In this document: positions 45,151-56,565 of the stretch, piece after piece
Layout: every line of letters begins with the position of its first letter
Position numbering within the stretch: position 1 is the first letter of the stretch
Origin: Papio anubis
Taxonomy: Eukaryota > Chordata > Mammalia > Primates > Cercopithecidae
Direction: 5' to 3'
DNA: 64,000 nt
NCBI RefSeq assembly: GCF_008728515.1
Contig: NC_044989.1
Span: 65,590,712 to 65,654,711 of the forward strand
Translations under genes and position numbers: made by a program
Notes under the pieces: generated by a model
What the model was told of the DNA's origin: nothing
The model's database searches: none
The model's input: the letters and a program-made list of their open reading frames with translations, nothing else

Positions 45151-46479
45151 GTTCTCTTTTTAATTGCAAACTATTATATCAGATTTTAATCACAAAGTTG
45201 AGACTATAGCATATCTTATTTAGGTTAAAGATTTATAAATTCTGAATTTAATCACATTTTATACATCTTATCTAGATAGTACAAATGATTCTTAAGTTTA
45301 AACATTTGCAATTGCTGTGATCATTTACTTTTCTTTTGGTGATGACAGCTCATGTGGAGGTCAGAAGTTCACATTTTGATGTTAAATACTGTTGTCAAGC
45401 TTTTTTTTTCCTTAAAATCATATGAAAAGATAAACTCAAATTTATTTATTTTTAAAACTAGGGGCACTGGACATTTACTGAAAAGTCAGCTACTAGAAGT
45501 CAAATTCTGAGAGCAATAAAAATGATACATCATTGTGTAATAGATCCTATAGGCATAAATTTTATCATCTATGCGTTATATTGCATATATGTTTATGTTT
45601 ATGAGTAATAGACATTTAATTACACTGTAGACCTGTTATACAACTTACAATAAAACTTAAACAACAGGAGCATCATTGTTCACTTGTTGGACAGCACACT
45701 GGGTCAGCAGGCCTCAAGGACAAAAAAATTAAACTTGGAAACAAAAGCCTAAAAGAATCAACAGTAAGTGGCTGAGTTTTGGTAAGAACATGTATTAAAA
45801 TGTTGCAAAAGTTTGTAAAAGTGCTGTTGATGAATTTATAGTAGAGTTGTCTTCCATATTTTATCCAGAAGCCCAAGGGAGCTCTAGGCTTAACATTTAA
45901 CTGAACAGGATACACTATCATCTTGCAATTGATAGTGTGTAAGGTAATGGAGCCTTGACAAAAGGAGAAACAAAAAGCAAAAAATCTGCCATTGTTTTAG
46001 TACAGAGTATTCCATCCACAACCTACCTACTTACCTACAAATACGTATGCATACACGCGTGCATGCACATACACACGCACACGCACACGTTAGAAAGTTA
46101 AATGGTTTAACAAGATTTATGAAGATGAGCATCAGACCCCTGCCTTATTCTTTTTACTCCTAATTTCTTATTCTCTCTACTCCTAATTTCTGCTCACATA
46201 AGGCAACAACTTTAACTCTTTTAGTTGTTTCTTCTGATATTTAACCCTCTATTTCTAAACATGCTTATTTGACTATTTCTTGATCTTTTTCAGTATAGAC
46301 ATCACCTATTAACCATCTACTGTGGAAGATCATTTAATTCTCTTAAGACACCTCCCTAACACATATTTCTTTTCCCCTTATCATCCTAACACCAATATAT
46401 CATATTTGATTAGACCAGTATTCAATATTTACATTCATTCTGAGTCATACAGTCCATAAGATGACATTTCCTTGATATT
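45151..46479. other. 1.3-kb repeat-poor AT-rich stretch
   Basis: A (CA)n-type run at about 46045-46090. The minus-strand 82-codon frame 45673-45921 has no recognisable domain. No gene supported. Confidence 0.45.
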
Positions 46480-46780
46480 ACAATTTTATTTATTTATTTA
46501 TTTATGATATGGCATCTCACTCTGTCACCCTGGAGTGCAGTGGTGGGATCCTGGCTCACTGCAACCTCTGCTTCCCAGGTTCAAGCGATTCTCCTGCCTC
46601 AGCCTCCTGAGTAGCTGGGATTACAGGTGTGCGCCACCACGCCTGGCTAATTTTTGCATTTTTAGTAGAGACAGGGTTTCACCATCTTGGCTGGTCTGGA
46701 ACTCCTGACCTCCACTGATCTGCCTGCTTTGGTCTCCCAATGTGCTAGAATTATAGGTGTGAGCCACTACACGCAGCCTA
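46480..46780 (-). mobile_element. Alu, full length
   Basis: (TTTA)n at 46484-46505 followed by a minus-strand dimer with small deletions. Confidence 0.92.
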
Positions 46781-46834
46781 CAGTTTTTAAATTTTTTCCT
46801 AGACTTAATTATTACCTCATTTTTTCTTTAGTTT

Positions 46835-47161
46835 TTATTTTTTTTCTTTTCTTTTCTTTTTCTTTTTTTTGAGATGGAGTTTCACTCTTGTTGCCTGAGC
46901 TTGAGTGCAGTGGTGCAATCTCCACTCACTGCAACCTCTGCCTCCTGGGTTCAAGAGATTCTCCTGCCTCAGCCTCCTGAGTAGCTGGGATTATAGGCAC
47001 ATACCACCACGCTCAGGTAATTTTTTGTATTTTCTTTTTTAGTAGAAACAGGGTTTTACCATGTTTGCCAGGCTGGTCTTGAACTCCTGACGTCAGGTGA
47101 TCCGCCCGCCTCAGCCTCCCAAAGTGCTGAGATTATAGGCGTGAGCCACCGTGCCCGGCCC
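46835..47161 (-). mobile_element. Alu, full length
   Basis: CTTAGTTTTT occurs on both sides (about 46826 and 47160); T/C-rich tail. Confidence 0.92.
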
Positions 47162-47565
47162 TTAGTTTTTCTTTATTCTTGCTACCACTAATTCATCACC
47201 AAACTACAAGTATGTATTTCTCAAAGTTTTAAAATACATCAGAAAATCTATTGTTTGTGTGAGTCAGAGTGAATGAGAGAGAGAGAGAGGTTGATTTCCT
47301 TCCTTGGGATTTTTGTTCCATCAGCATTCATGGAATTCTTGTCTCCCTCCTGTATTGGATCCCTGGCCTCCTAGTTCCTCTGATTTCATATTTCTTGAGT
47401 AACTCCCCCACTTCCCTTCAGTAACTACCTGAGGAAGAGAGCATATCTAGAAAATTGTTTCTAGGCTCTTGAAAATAATGTTTTATTTTTCTCAAATAAT
47501 TTTTTATCTCTGCTTTCTGCTCTTTCTTTCTAGAAATAATATTCTGATATTGGTCTGATGAGTCT
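47162..47565. other. Single-copy stretch
   Basis: Short (GA)n at 47276-47289. No repeat or gene recognised. Confidence 0.45.
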
Positions 47566-47762
47566 AGGCTGTCATGCCTGTAATCCCAGCACATTGGGAG
47601 ACCGAGGTGGAAGGATTACTTGAGGCCAGGAATTCAAAACTGCAGTGAGCTCTGATTGAGCCACTGCACTCCAGCCTGGCTGACAAATCAAGACTGTCTC
47701 TAAAGAAGGAAAGAAAGAAAGAAAATAAATAAATAAATAAATAAAACACTAAAAATAAAACA
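47566..47762 (+). mobile_element. Alu with large internal deletion
   Basis: 5' ~85 bp (aggctgtcatgcctg to ggaattcaaaac) joined directly to the 3' end (tgcagtgagctctgattgag), then a (GAAA)n(AAAT)n tail. Confidence 0.85.
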
Positions 47763-48768
47763 AAACCCAAAAAGCCCCACTGATTGGAAGCTGTGTGTTG
47801 AATGCTGAGTCTTGCTGACTAATGGGTTTCACTGTCAGCAGGGGTTTGACTGCTTTTGTTAGGGGACCACCAGCTGTAAATATCTGTTAATGTTGCCTCT
47901 GAATAGCTTTTTTTTTTTTTTTTTTCTTTTTCACCAAAATAGAAAGACGAACGAGGTAGGGTGGAAGTGGCAAATTGACTGCTGGCTTGTTGGGAAGGAG
48001 ACTGGGTTTCTCACTCTTTGGATATAGACTTCTCATTACCTCCCTGTTTTTAATAAGGCTCTCATCCTCAGATATGCTTGTCCCTGAGAACAGACTGCCT
48101 TTTTCTTCAACTAATCTGAGAGTAAAACTGCTCTACTCCATTACAAAGGAGTGGGTCATTGGCTGCAAGGGCTGAAGGAGGTTATTTAAGCGTGCAACTG
48201 AGTTGGACATATTTTCAACCAGGTCCTTTTCGGAATTCTGCCTCACGAGCAGGCTTGCTTTTTTCCCTCCATTTCCACCTCAGGCATTAAGTTTTCAGCT
48301 TTCTAAAGTTTTCTTAGTTAATTATCATTCCTTCATCTGCTCTCTGGTTTATATTTGCTGATCTTCTTTTCTCTCTTTTCCATATCTTTTTGTCTTCTTG
48401 TGGGCTTTGTTTTTTCAAAAAACCCAAAACCTTAGCTGTCATTTTGTTGGAATCAAGGAAAGAGTGGAGAAAATGTGTCATGCTTGACCAGATTTCATTA
48501 TTTCTCAAAGTCTAGTTTTAAAACAAAACTTGCAAAGGTATGCCACTCTTACTGAACTAGAGGCTAATCTTACTGTGGTTTACAAAGTCCTCCATCTATC
48601 ACTCTTCCCTTTACTTAGTATACTCTAGCCTCACGAGCCTTCTATTCCTTGAATGAACACACTAATTTTTTTTTCTTTCTCTCTGTCTTTCTTTTCTTCC
48701 TCTCTGTCTTTCTTTTCTTCAAAGCAAAGATCACTAGTTGTGCCCCAATATCCATCCTCCCCTTTCTT
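47763..48768. other. 1-kb repeat-poor stretch
   Basis: Contains a CT-rich run (about 48669-48722) with a doubled ctctgtctttcttttcttc unit. Otherwise single-copy; no gene supported. Confidence 0.45.
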
Positions 48769-48769
48769 G

Positions 48770-49220
48770 GAAATAAAACTCATAATTATTAGCTTGGCAC
48801 ATGGCTATCCAGAACAAAGACTACATTTTCCAGCCTCTCTGACAGGTAGATAGGACTAGCAAAGTTCTAGCCAGCGAGATGGAACTAGAAACACTGTAAG
48901 ACATGGAGCTTCCAGAAAGAGTCCTTAAAAGGAAGAAGCTTGCACTTCATCATCTCCACGTCCCAACCCCCATCCCTTCCTCTTTCTTACTGGCTGAGAT
49001 GTAAAAATGATAACCGTAGCACAAACGACCATTACATATTATGAAGCAGAAGCTGTATGATGAAGATGGCAAAGCCACAAGGACAGGAGGCCAGATCCCT
49101 GTTACTGTGGAGTGTCATTCAGCCCTAGAATATTTACCTACCAACTTCATTCAGGTGGCAGAGAAATGAACATCCATGTTCTAAGCCACTGTTACCAGGG
49201 TCTTCTGTCGCTCACAGCTG
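48770..49220 (+). mobile_element. Probable MLT1-type MaLR LTR
   Basis: Landmarks ctacattttccagcctctct, gttctagccagcgagatgga, gagtccttaaaaggaagaagcttgc, agtgtcattcagccctag and ctaagccactgttac fit an old MLT1 LTR. Confidence 0.65.
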
Positions 49221-49259
49221 AATCTAGCAATGATAAAAGGTTCAGGTTGTGTGCTACCT

Positions 49260-49480
49260 CCTAAGAGCGGTGTTCCCCACTCTAAGTCACTTTTAATTAT
49301 TTTTCCTTATAGCACTTCTCATTATCTGAATTTATCACATTTTTTAAGTTTACTTGTTCAATATGTCTCTCCCAACAAGAATGTAAGCTTCATAAAGGCA
49401 AAACCCATGCCAAGGTCCTAGAATGGAGCCTGGCATACCGTGGGTGTTCTGTACATATTTGTTGACTAATAACACCTGGT
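49260..49480 (+). mobile_element. L2 3' end
   Basis: Atagcacttctcattatctg, gaatgtaagcttcataaagg, cctggcataccgtgggtg and tatttgttgacta are the standard L2 3' pattern. Confidence 0.8.
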
Positions 49481-49678
49481 TAGGTCAGAATCCTACTGGT
49501 GTTAGGAAGAAAGGGAGATTCTCTAAGCTCTCTGCATGGAATAGTTCCAGCCTCTCTGTGCAGATACCACATTTGCCTATCGCTTTTCTGATTACAAATT
49601 CAACCCTTCAAGTGTTTTAAAACCAGAAAATAAGGCTTCTGAAGAGATGGCTCACATCTGTTGGTTAATAAAAGGTAT
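49481..49678. other. Single-copy stretch
   Basis: Nothing recognised. Confidence 0.35.
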
Positions 49679-50015
49679 GGGCCAGGCGTGGTGGCTCACA
49701 TCTGTAATCCCAGCACTTTGGGAGGCCAAGGACGGAGGATTGCTTGAGCTTAGGAGTTCAAGACCAGCCTGGCCAACATGGTGAAACCCCGTATCTACCA
49801 AAAAACAAAAAAAACAAAAACACAACCAAAAATTAGCTGGACCTGGTGGTGCCTGCCTGTAGTCCCAGCTACTGGGGAGGCTGAAGTGGAAGGATTGTCT
49901 GAGCCTAGGAGGCAGAGGTTGCAGTGAGCCGCGATTGTACCACTGCACTCCAGCCTGGGTGACAGAGCCAGACCCTGTCTGAAATAAACAAATGAATAAA
50001 TAAATAAATAAATGG
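49679..50015 (+). mobile_element. Alu, full length
   Basis: Expanded A/C-rich linker (about 49798-49830) and an (AAAT)n tail at 49985-50014. Confidence 0.93.
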
Positions 50016-50064
50016 AATATCTTCCATTCTAAATTGATAAACCGGGATGATTATGGTTTATAAT

Positions 50065-50315
50065 TGATTAGGATGCATAGTTTTGGAGGTAGGCAGACAA
50101 AGCTATGAAGAGCAGTTTTACTGTTTATGGAAGTATGAACTTGACCAGTTACTTAAATTTGCTGAGCTTTAGTTTTCTCATTTGTTTAAAAAAAAATAAA
50201 AAAACCAAAAACAAACAAACAAACAAAAAAAACAGAGGGGAATAGTAACATCTGCATTTTAGGACCAATGGGAGTATCAAATGAGACAATCCATATAAGA
50301 GATTAAACAATTTTC
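50065..50315 (+). mobile_element. MIR with A-rich insertion
   Basis: Cttgaccagttacttaaatttgctgagc...gttttctcattt, then an A/C-rich run at 50188-50234, then gggaatagtaacatctgc and atgagacaatccatata. Both halves are MIR text. Confidence 0.75.
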
Positions 50316-50712
50316 TCAAGGAGATAGCTAAGAAGTAGGGGGTCCAGGTTTTAAATTCAAGTTTACAATATGATACTGGATTCTTAGCTCTTAGCCTCTA
50401 TGCTGTGCCAACACTAAAAAGGTCTCTGTGACTGTCCTTGTCAGTCTTACAGCCTTACTGTGTTGAGTTGGATCATCACTTCAACTGGCTTAAACAGAAT
50501 TTTTTTTCTCTCTAAAAATCTCAGCTTTATTTGGTGAAGCAAGACTCAGCATTTAGGACTTGGAGTTCGTTCAGCCACAGAATCAGAGTATTTGGTATAA
50601 CTTTTGGATTGGAAAAAGTACTGACAAAATCAATGAACCGAATTCTAGTCCTAACAGTAGAGCAGCGTATCCCTGAGTGAACTGCTTTAATTTTCACCCC
50701 CAAACTTCTTTT
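50316..50712. other. Mostly single-copy; possible second MIR piece
   Basis: Attttctcaaggagatagctaagaagt at 50310-50340 is MIR-like; the rest is unrecognised. Confidence 0.4.
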
Positions 50713-52127
50713 CCTAAAATAATATTAATAGTTTTATTGAGATAGAATTAACATACCATATAATTCACTCATCTGAAGTGTACAATTCAATGGTAAAGTT
50801 GTGCAACCATCACTACAATCAATTTTAGAACATTTTCATTATTGTAAAATGAAATTTCATACCCATTAGCAGTCACTCCTTATTTCTCTGCCACCTGCTC
50901 CCCCACCTCCCACCCAGTTCAAGCAACCACTAGTCTACTTTCTGTCTCTATAGATTTGCCTATTCTGGAAACTTAATATAAATGGAATCATACAATATGT
51001 GGCCTCTTGTGACCAGCTTCTTTCCCTCAGCACATGTTTTTGAGGTTCATCCATGTCGTGGCACGTATCGGTGCTTCATTCCCTTTTATGGCTAAAGATA
51101 GTCTATTGTATGGCTATATGAGTCCCACACTTTATCCCCTCACCAGGTAATGGACATTTGGGTTGTTTCCACTTTTTGGGTATTATGATGAATGTTGCTA
51201 TGAACTTTTGTGTACAAGTTTTCGTATGGACACATGTTTTCGTTTCCCTTGGGTATATACCTAGTAGTAAAATTATTGAGTCGTATGGTAAATCTATGCT
51301 AAACCTTTTGGGGAACTGCCAGACTGCTTTCCAAAGTGGCTGCATCATTTTGCATTCCCACCAGCCACGCATGAGGGTTCCAGTTTCTCCACACCCTCAT
51401 TAACATTTACTGTTCTTTTGATGATAGCCAACCCAGTGGGTATGAAATGTAATCTTGCTATTTTGATTTGCATTTACCTGATGGCTAATGATTCATGTAC
51501 TTATCGGCCATTTTTATATCTTCTTTGGCCAACTGTCTGCTCAAATTGTTTGGCCCATTTTAAAATTTTGGTTGTTTCTTTGTTTTTTTATTTTTAGAGT
51601 TGGGATCTCACTCTGTCACCCAGGCTGGAGTACAGCAGTGGTGTGCCGGAGTACAGCATGGCTCACTGCAGCCTCAAACTCCTGGGAACAAGTGATGCTC
51701 CCAACTTAGCCTCCCGAGTAGCTGGGATTACAGATGCCAGCCACTGTGCCTGGCTATTTTGTTTTGTTTTTTGGCTGTTTTTTTCACTGAGTTGTAAAAG
51801 TTCTTTGTATATTCTACATACACATCCCTTATAGGATATGACTTGCTAATATTTTCTACTTTTCTGTGAGTTGTCTTTTCACTGTCTTGATGGAGTCTTT
51901 TGTAGTGCACACATTTTAAATTTTGATGAAGTCCAATTTATCTATTTTTTATTTTGCTGTTGTACCTTTGGTGTTATATCTAAAAATCTATTGCCTAATC
52001 TGAAGTCATAAACATTTATACCTATCCCTCCTAAGTTTATGATTTTACCTCTTATATTTTGGTCTTTGATCCATTTTGAGTTAGTGTCTGTAGATGATGT
52101 GAGGTGAGGGAGAGATAAAAGAATGAG
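50713..52127 (-). mobile_element. L1M 3' end, minus strand
   Basis: Reads from 3'UTR (attgagatagaattaacata, attagcagtcactcctta) through ORF2 reverse (ttgggttgtttccacttttt, gaactgccagactgctttcc, ttttgatgaagtccaattta, tttgatccattttgagttag). Split by an Alu monomer. Frames broken. Confidence 0.92.
51583..51757 (-). mobile_element. Alu right-monomer fragment
   Basis: One minus-strand monomer, with a short internal duplication (agtacagcagtggtgtgccggagtacagcatgg contains agtacagca twice). Confidence 0.85.
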
Positions 52128-52408
52128 GGGCCAGGCGCAGTGGCTGACACCTACAATCCTAGCACTTTGGGAAGCTGAGGCAGGAGGATCCCTTGAGGCC
52201 AAGAGTTTGAGACCAGCCTGACCAACATGGTGAAACCCCATTTCTACTAAAAATACAAAAATTAGCTGTATGTGGTGGCACACATCTGTAGTCCCAGCTA
52301 CTTGGGAGGCTGAGGCAGGAAAACCACTGGAGCCCAGGAGGTGGAGGTTGCAGTCAGCTGAGATCATGCTGCTGCACTCCAGTCTGGCCAAGAGAGCGAG
52401 ACTCAATC
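52128..52408 (+). mobile_element. Alu without A tail
   Basis: Complete dimer ending gagactcaatctca, running straight into the next Alu at catgcctgtaatcc. Confidence 0.9.
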
Positions 52409-52690
52409 TCACATGCCTGTAATCCCAGCACTTTGGGAGGCCGAAGCGGGTGGATCACGAGGTCAGGAGATGGACACCAGCCTGGCTAACATGGTGAAAC
52501 CCGTCTCTACTAAAAACACAAAAAATTAGCTGAGCATGGTAGTGTATGCCTGTAATCCCAGCTACTCAGGAGCTGAGGCAGGAGAATCGCTTGAACCCAG
52601 GAAGTGGAGATTGCAGTGAGCCGAGATCATGCCACTGCACTCCAGCCTAGGTGACAGGACGAGACTCCGTCTCAAAAAAAGAAAACAAAT
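52409..52690 (+). mobile_element. Alu, 5'-truncated by ~20 bp
   Basis: Starts at catgcctgtaatcccagc directly against the preceding element; complete right monomer. Confidence 0.9.
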
Positions 52691-53298
52691 AAGGAATATC
52701 ACAACTAAAATGTCTACTAAAATTATAGTTTATATTGTACACATGAAGTGCCTAGGAGTTCTTTTTTATTTTAAAAAATTATTAACTAAACAAGCTTCAA
52801 AACTATAATTCTTCTATTTGAAAGCAACTGGAATGGCTAATAAGGTCAAAACCTATAAGTTTTTGGAAATAAAAAGTTATGAGTTAGGCAAACTGCACTT
52901 AATCATGTTACCTGGTCCAATAAGGCAACAATTATTAATGGCTGCTAAAACTATTAAGTGACAGGTTCAGTGGGAATTCTGTGATAGATCATGTGATAAC
53001 ACCAGAACCCACTGAATAATTTTAACATCACTAAATGTGGGACATCCAGACATTACAGTCCTCCAAATGTGATGCAATGAGAAGTACATGCTGCTGCCTA
53101 TGAATAATCTTGCCAAAATAATTGAACCTAAACCTAATCGAGCTTCTAGATCTAACTACTAGTTTATAAAAATATGGAGGCTACAGGAACAAGAATAATA
53201 CAGTATGGATATAGTCAGTCAAATCCAGAATGTGAGAAATCCTACAGGCCAAATGACCCAGCCTTCAGCCAAAAAAAAAATGGCATACAAAAAGAGAG

Positions 53299-53600
53299 AG
53301 GCTAGGTGTGGTGGCTCATGCTTGTAATCCCAACATTTTAGGAGGCTGAGTGGAGAGATCACTTGAAGCCAGGAGTTAAGACCAGCCTGGGCAACACAGC
53401 AAGACCCCATCTCTCCAAAATAATTTTTAAAAATTAGCTGGGTATGGTGGTATATGCCTGTAGTCCCAGCTCTTTAGGAGGCTGAGGTGGGAGGATTGCT
53501 TGAGTCTAGTTCAAGGTTACGTGAGTTATGATCATGCCACTGCACTCCAGCCCAAGCAACAGAGAGAGACCCTGTCTCAAGAAGAGACAGACAGAGAGAG
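53299..53600 (+). mobile_element. Old Alu
   Basis: Diverged dimer with an (AGAC)n/(GA)n tail. AAGAGAGAG before and AGAGAGAAGAA after. Confidence 0.9.
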
Positions 53601-53674
53601 AAGAAAGTGTTATAAACTAAAACAGAAATATCAAGCAAATGCAATTTGTGAACCTTGTTTAGAATATGATTGAA

Positions 53675-53802
53675 AAAAAAAAACTTTTTTCATTTCTCTT
53701 GGGTGTATACCTAGGAGTAAAATTACTGAGTCATATGGTAACTCTATGTTAAACCTTCTGGGGAACTGCCAGACTGCTTTCCAAAGTGGTTGCACCATTT
53801 TG
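53675..53802 (-). mobile_element. Inverted L1 ORF2 fragment
   Basis: About 125 bp of ORF2 C-terminal sequence in reverse (ttgggtgtatacctaggagt to ttccaaagtggttgcaccat), without a poly-A end, inserted in L1ME 3'UTR. Confidence 0.85.
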
Positions 53803-53822
53803 TAAACTAAAATAGACATATC

Positions 53823-54122
53823 AGCCGGGAGCAGTGGCTCATGCCTATAATCCCAGCACTTTGGGAGGCCAAGGCTGGTGGATCACCTGAGGTCAAGAGT
53901 TCAAGACCAGCCTGGCCAACATGGCGGAAACCCATTTCTACTAAAAATACAGAAATTAGCTGAGTGTGGTGGCATGAGCCTGTACTCTCAGCTACTGGGG
54001 AGGCTGACACGGCAGAATCGCTTGAACCTGTGAGGCGGAGATTGCAGTGAGCCAAGATAGTACCACTGCACTCCAGCCTGGGTGACAGAGCAAGACACTA
54101 TCTCAAAAATAAAATAAAATAA
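53823..54122 (+). mobile_element. Alu, full length
   Basis: Target duplication TAAAATAGACATATCA at about 53807-53822 and 54451-54466. Its (AAAAT)n tail received the next Alu. Confidence 0.93.
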
Positions 54123-54440
54123 GGCCAGGTGCGGTGGCTCAAGCCTGTAATCCCAGCACTTTGGGAGGCCGAGACGGGCGGATCGCGAGGTCAGGAGATC
54201 GAGACTATCCTGGCTAACACGGTGAAACCCCGTCTCTACTAAAAAATACAAAACACTAGCCGGGCAAGGTGGTGGGCGCCTGTAGTCCCAGCTACTCGGG
54301 AGGCTGAGGCAGGAGAATGGCGTAAACCCGGGAGGCGGAGCTTGCAGTGAGCTGAGATCCGGCCACTGCACTCCAGCCTGGGCGACAGAGCCAGACTCCG
54401 TCTCAAAAAAATAAAAATAAAAAAATAAAATAAAATAAAA
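54123..54440 (+). mobile_element. AluYRa-type element in the tail of another Alu
   Basis: CAAGCC and GATCCGGCC signature; (AAAAT)n tail at 54404-54440. Confidence 0.94.
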
Positions 54441-54600
54441 TAAGATCAAATAAAATAGACATATCAAACAAATGTAATTTGTGGACCTTGTTTAGAACAT
54501 TTTTGAGACAATTAGGAAAAACTGGATATGGGTTGAATATTAGCCAATAAGAAATTACTGTTAATTTTGTCAGTCATAATAAAGGTATTGTAATTATTAT

Positions 54601-54904
54601 CTTTTTTTTTTTTTTTTTTTTTTGAGACGGAGTCTCACTGTGTCTCCCAGGCTGGAGTGCAGTGGCGCGATCTCGGCTCACTGCAAGCTCCGCCCCCCGG
54701 TTCACGCCATTCTCCCGCCTCAGCCTCCCAAGTAGCTGGGACTACAGGCGCCCGCTACCGCGCCCGGCTAGTTTTTTGTATTTTTAGTAGAGACGGGGTT
54801 TCACCATGTTAGCCAGGATAGTCTCGATCTCCTGATCTTGTGATCCACCCGCCTCGGCCTCCCAAAGTGCTGGGATTACAGGCTTGAGCCACCGCGCCCG
54901 GCTT
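54601..54904 (-). mobile_element. Young AluY with CAAGCC variant
   Basis: T23 tract, near-consensus body, GCGCGATCTCGG (not AluYRa form). Confidence 0.94.
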
Positions 54905-54908
54905 ATCT

Positions 54909-55200
54909 TTTTTTTTTTTTTTGAGACAGAGTCTCACTCTGTCACCCAGACTGGAGTGCAGTGGCACGATCTCACCTCACTGCGTCTGCCTCCTGGTTCA
55001 AGCGATTCTCCTGCCTCAGCCTCCGGAGTAGCTGGGATTAAAGGCACATGCCACCACACTCAGCTAATTTTTGTATTTTTAACAGAGATGGAGTTTCGCC
55101 ATGTTGGCCAGGCTGGTCTCCTAACCCTGACCTCAGGTGACTTACCTGCTTTGGCCTCCCAAAGTGCTGGGATTCCAGGGGTGAGCCATCGCACCTGGCA
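54909..55200 (-). mobile_element. Alu, full length
   Basis: Minus-strand dimer abutting the previous Alu; TTATCTTTT at the start of both. Confidence 0.92.
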
Positions 55201-55214
55201 GGTACTGATATTGT

Positions 55215-55777
55215 TTTAAAAGTATCTTTATCTGTAGAACTACCATATGATCCAGCAATCTCCACTGCTAGGTATACATCCCTAGAAAGGAATCAGTATA
55301 TTGGCGAGATATCTGCACTCCCATGTTTACTGCAGCACTATTCACAATAGCCAAGAAAGGGAATCAACTTAAGTGTCCATCAATGGATGAATGGATAAAG
55401 AAAATGCAGTACACATACACAATCAAGTACTATTTAGCCATAAAAGAATGAGATCCTGTCATGTGCAACAGCATAGATGGAACTGGAGGACATTATGCTA
55501 AGTGAAATGATCCAGGGATAGAAAGACAAATATTACATATTCTCACTCATATGTGGGAGGTAAAATAGTAGATCTCATGGAGAGAGAGAATAGAATGGTC
55601 ATTTAGAAGAGGCCGGGAAGGGAAACTGGGGAGGGCAAAGACAAAGATAAACTGGTTAATTGTTAAAATACAGCTAGATAGAAGTTCTAGTTGCAAATAC
55701 AATAGGGAAGTTATAATTGACAATATTTTATCGTATATTTCAAAATAGCTAGAAAAGAATAATTGTATTGTTCTTAG
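55215..55777 (+). mobile_element. L1 ORF2 end and 3'UTR
   Basis: Accatatgatccagcaatct, actgcagcactattcacaat, aatggatgaatggataaag, ctcactcatatgtgggaggt and the downstream 3'UTR are typical L1PB/L1MA text. No intact frame. Confidence 0.93.
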
Positions 55778-55808
55778 GCTGGGCACGGTGGCTCACACCT
55801 GTAATCCC
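55778..55808 (+). mobile_element. 31-bp Alu 5' stub
   Basis: Ggctgggcacggtggctcac...aatccca followed at once by non-Alu sequence. Confidence 0.75.
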
Positions 55809-55852
55809 AAGTCCAAGCGAGATGATAGAATCCCTCCAAAAAAGTCCTTCCT

Positions 55853-55978
55853 GGCCAGGCGCAGTGGCTTACACCTGTAATCCTAACACGTTGGGATTGG
55901 GAGGGAGGATCCCAGTGAGATGGGAGGATCACTTGAGACCAGAGTTGGAGACCAGCCTGGTTAACATAGCGAGACTCC
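55853..55978 (+). mobile_element. Alu left monomer
   Basis: Begins ggccaggcgcagtgg, has a small disordered segment (ttgggattgggagggaggat) and ends at agcgagactccacc, where the CT tract begins. Confidence 0.85.
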
Positions 55979-56112
55979 ACCTCTCTCTCTCTCTCTCTCT
56001 CCCCCCCTCCCTCCCTCTTTCTCTTTTCTCTTCTCTTCTCCTGTTCCTTTCTTTTCCTTCCCTTTCCCTTTCCCTCCCTCCCTCCCTCCCTCCCTCCCTT
56101 CTTTCTCTTTTT
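55979..56112. repeat. ~130-bp homopyrimidine (CT/CCCT/TTCC) tract
   Basis: Almost pure C/T on the plus strand (rare G at 56043), placed between oppositely oriented Alu pieces. Confidence 0.93.
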
Positions 56113-56338
56113 TTGAGACAGGGTTTCACTCTGTCACCCAGGCTGGAGTGCTGTGGCGTGATTTCGGCTCAATACAACCTCTGCCTCCCAGGCCAATCAG
56201 CTAATTTTTGTATTTTTAATAGAGATGGGGTTTCACCCTGTTGGCTAGACTGGTATTGAACTTGTGGCCTCAATTGATCCACCTGCCTTGGCCTCCCCAA
56301 GTGCTGGCATTACAGGCATGAGCCACTGTGCCCAGCCA
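56113..56338 (-). mobile_element. Alu with internal deletion
   Basis: Minus-strand; the right monomer jumps from ctgcctcccaggcc to aatcagctaatttttg. Confidence 0.88.
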
Positions 56339-56565
56339 CCATCTCTATTTCTTTTAAATACAATAAAATAAAAAATAACAAAATTATAATAAAAAAGTCA
56401 TTCCTGAGTAGGATGACTCAGGTTAGGAATGACTTAGGTTTTCATGATAGATCTGGAGTTTCCAAAACTCTGGGTAAACAGAGCTCAGGTTTTGAAGTCA
56501 GGCACATCTGTGTCTAATCCTGCTTCTGCTACATGATAGGTAAATTTGGGCAGGTAACTTAAGTT
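56339..56565 (+). mobile_element. Short unassigned segment plus MIR
   Basis: 56340-56460 is AT-rich, with a small imperfect palindrome (tgagtaggatgactcaggtt / aggaatgacttagg). 56470-56560 is MIR-like (gttttgaagtcaggcacatctg, aatttgggcaggtaactta). Confidence 0.55.

Larger units (their letters stand above)
52691..54595 (+). mobile_element. Probable old L1ME 3'UTR, interrupted
   Basis: Segments tgtgagaaatcctacaggcc (53232), caatttgtgaaccttgtttag (53642), and caaacaaatgtaatttgtgg with caattaggaaaaactggata (54466-54530) follow the 3'UTR order of old L1ME elements. 52691-53200 is not firmly assigned. Broken by Alus and an inverted L1 piece. Confidence 0.55.

Noticed and set aside
55768..56259. 163-codon frame across the CT tract, and a 66-codon Arg/Glu-rich frame opposite
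   Set aside because: Translation of Alu plus a homopyrimidine microsatellite.
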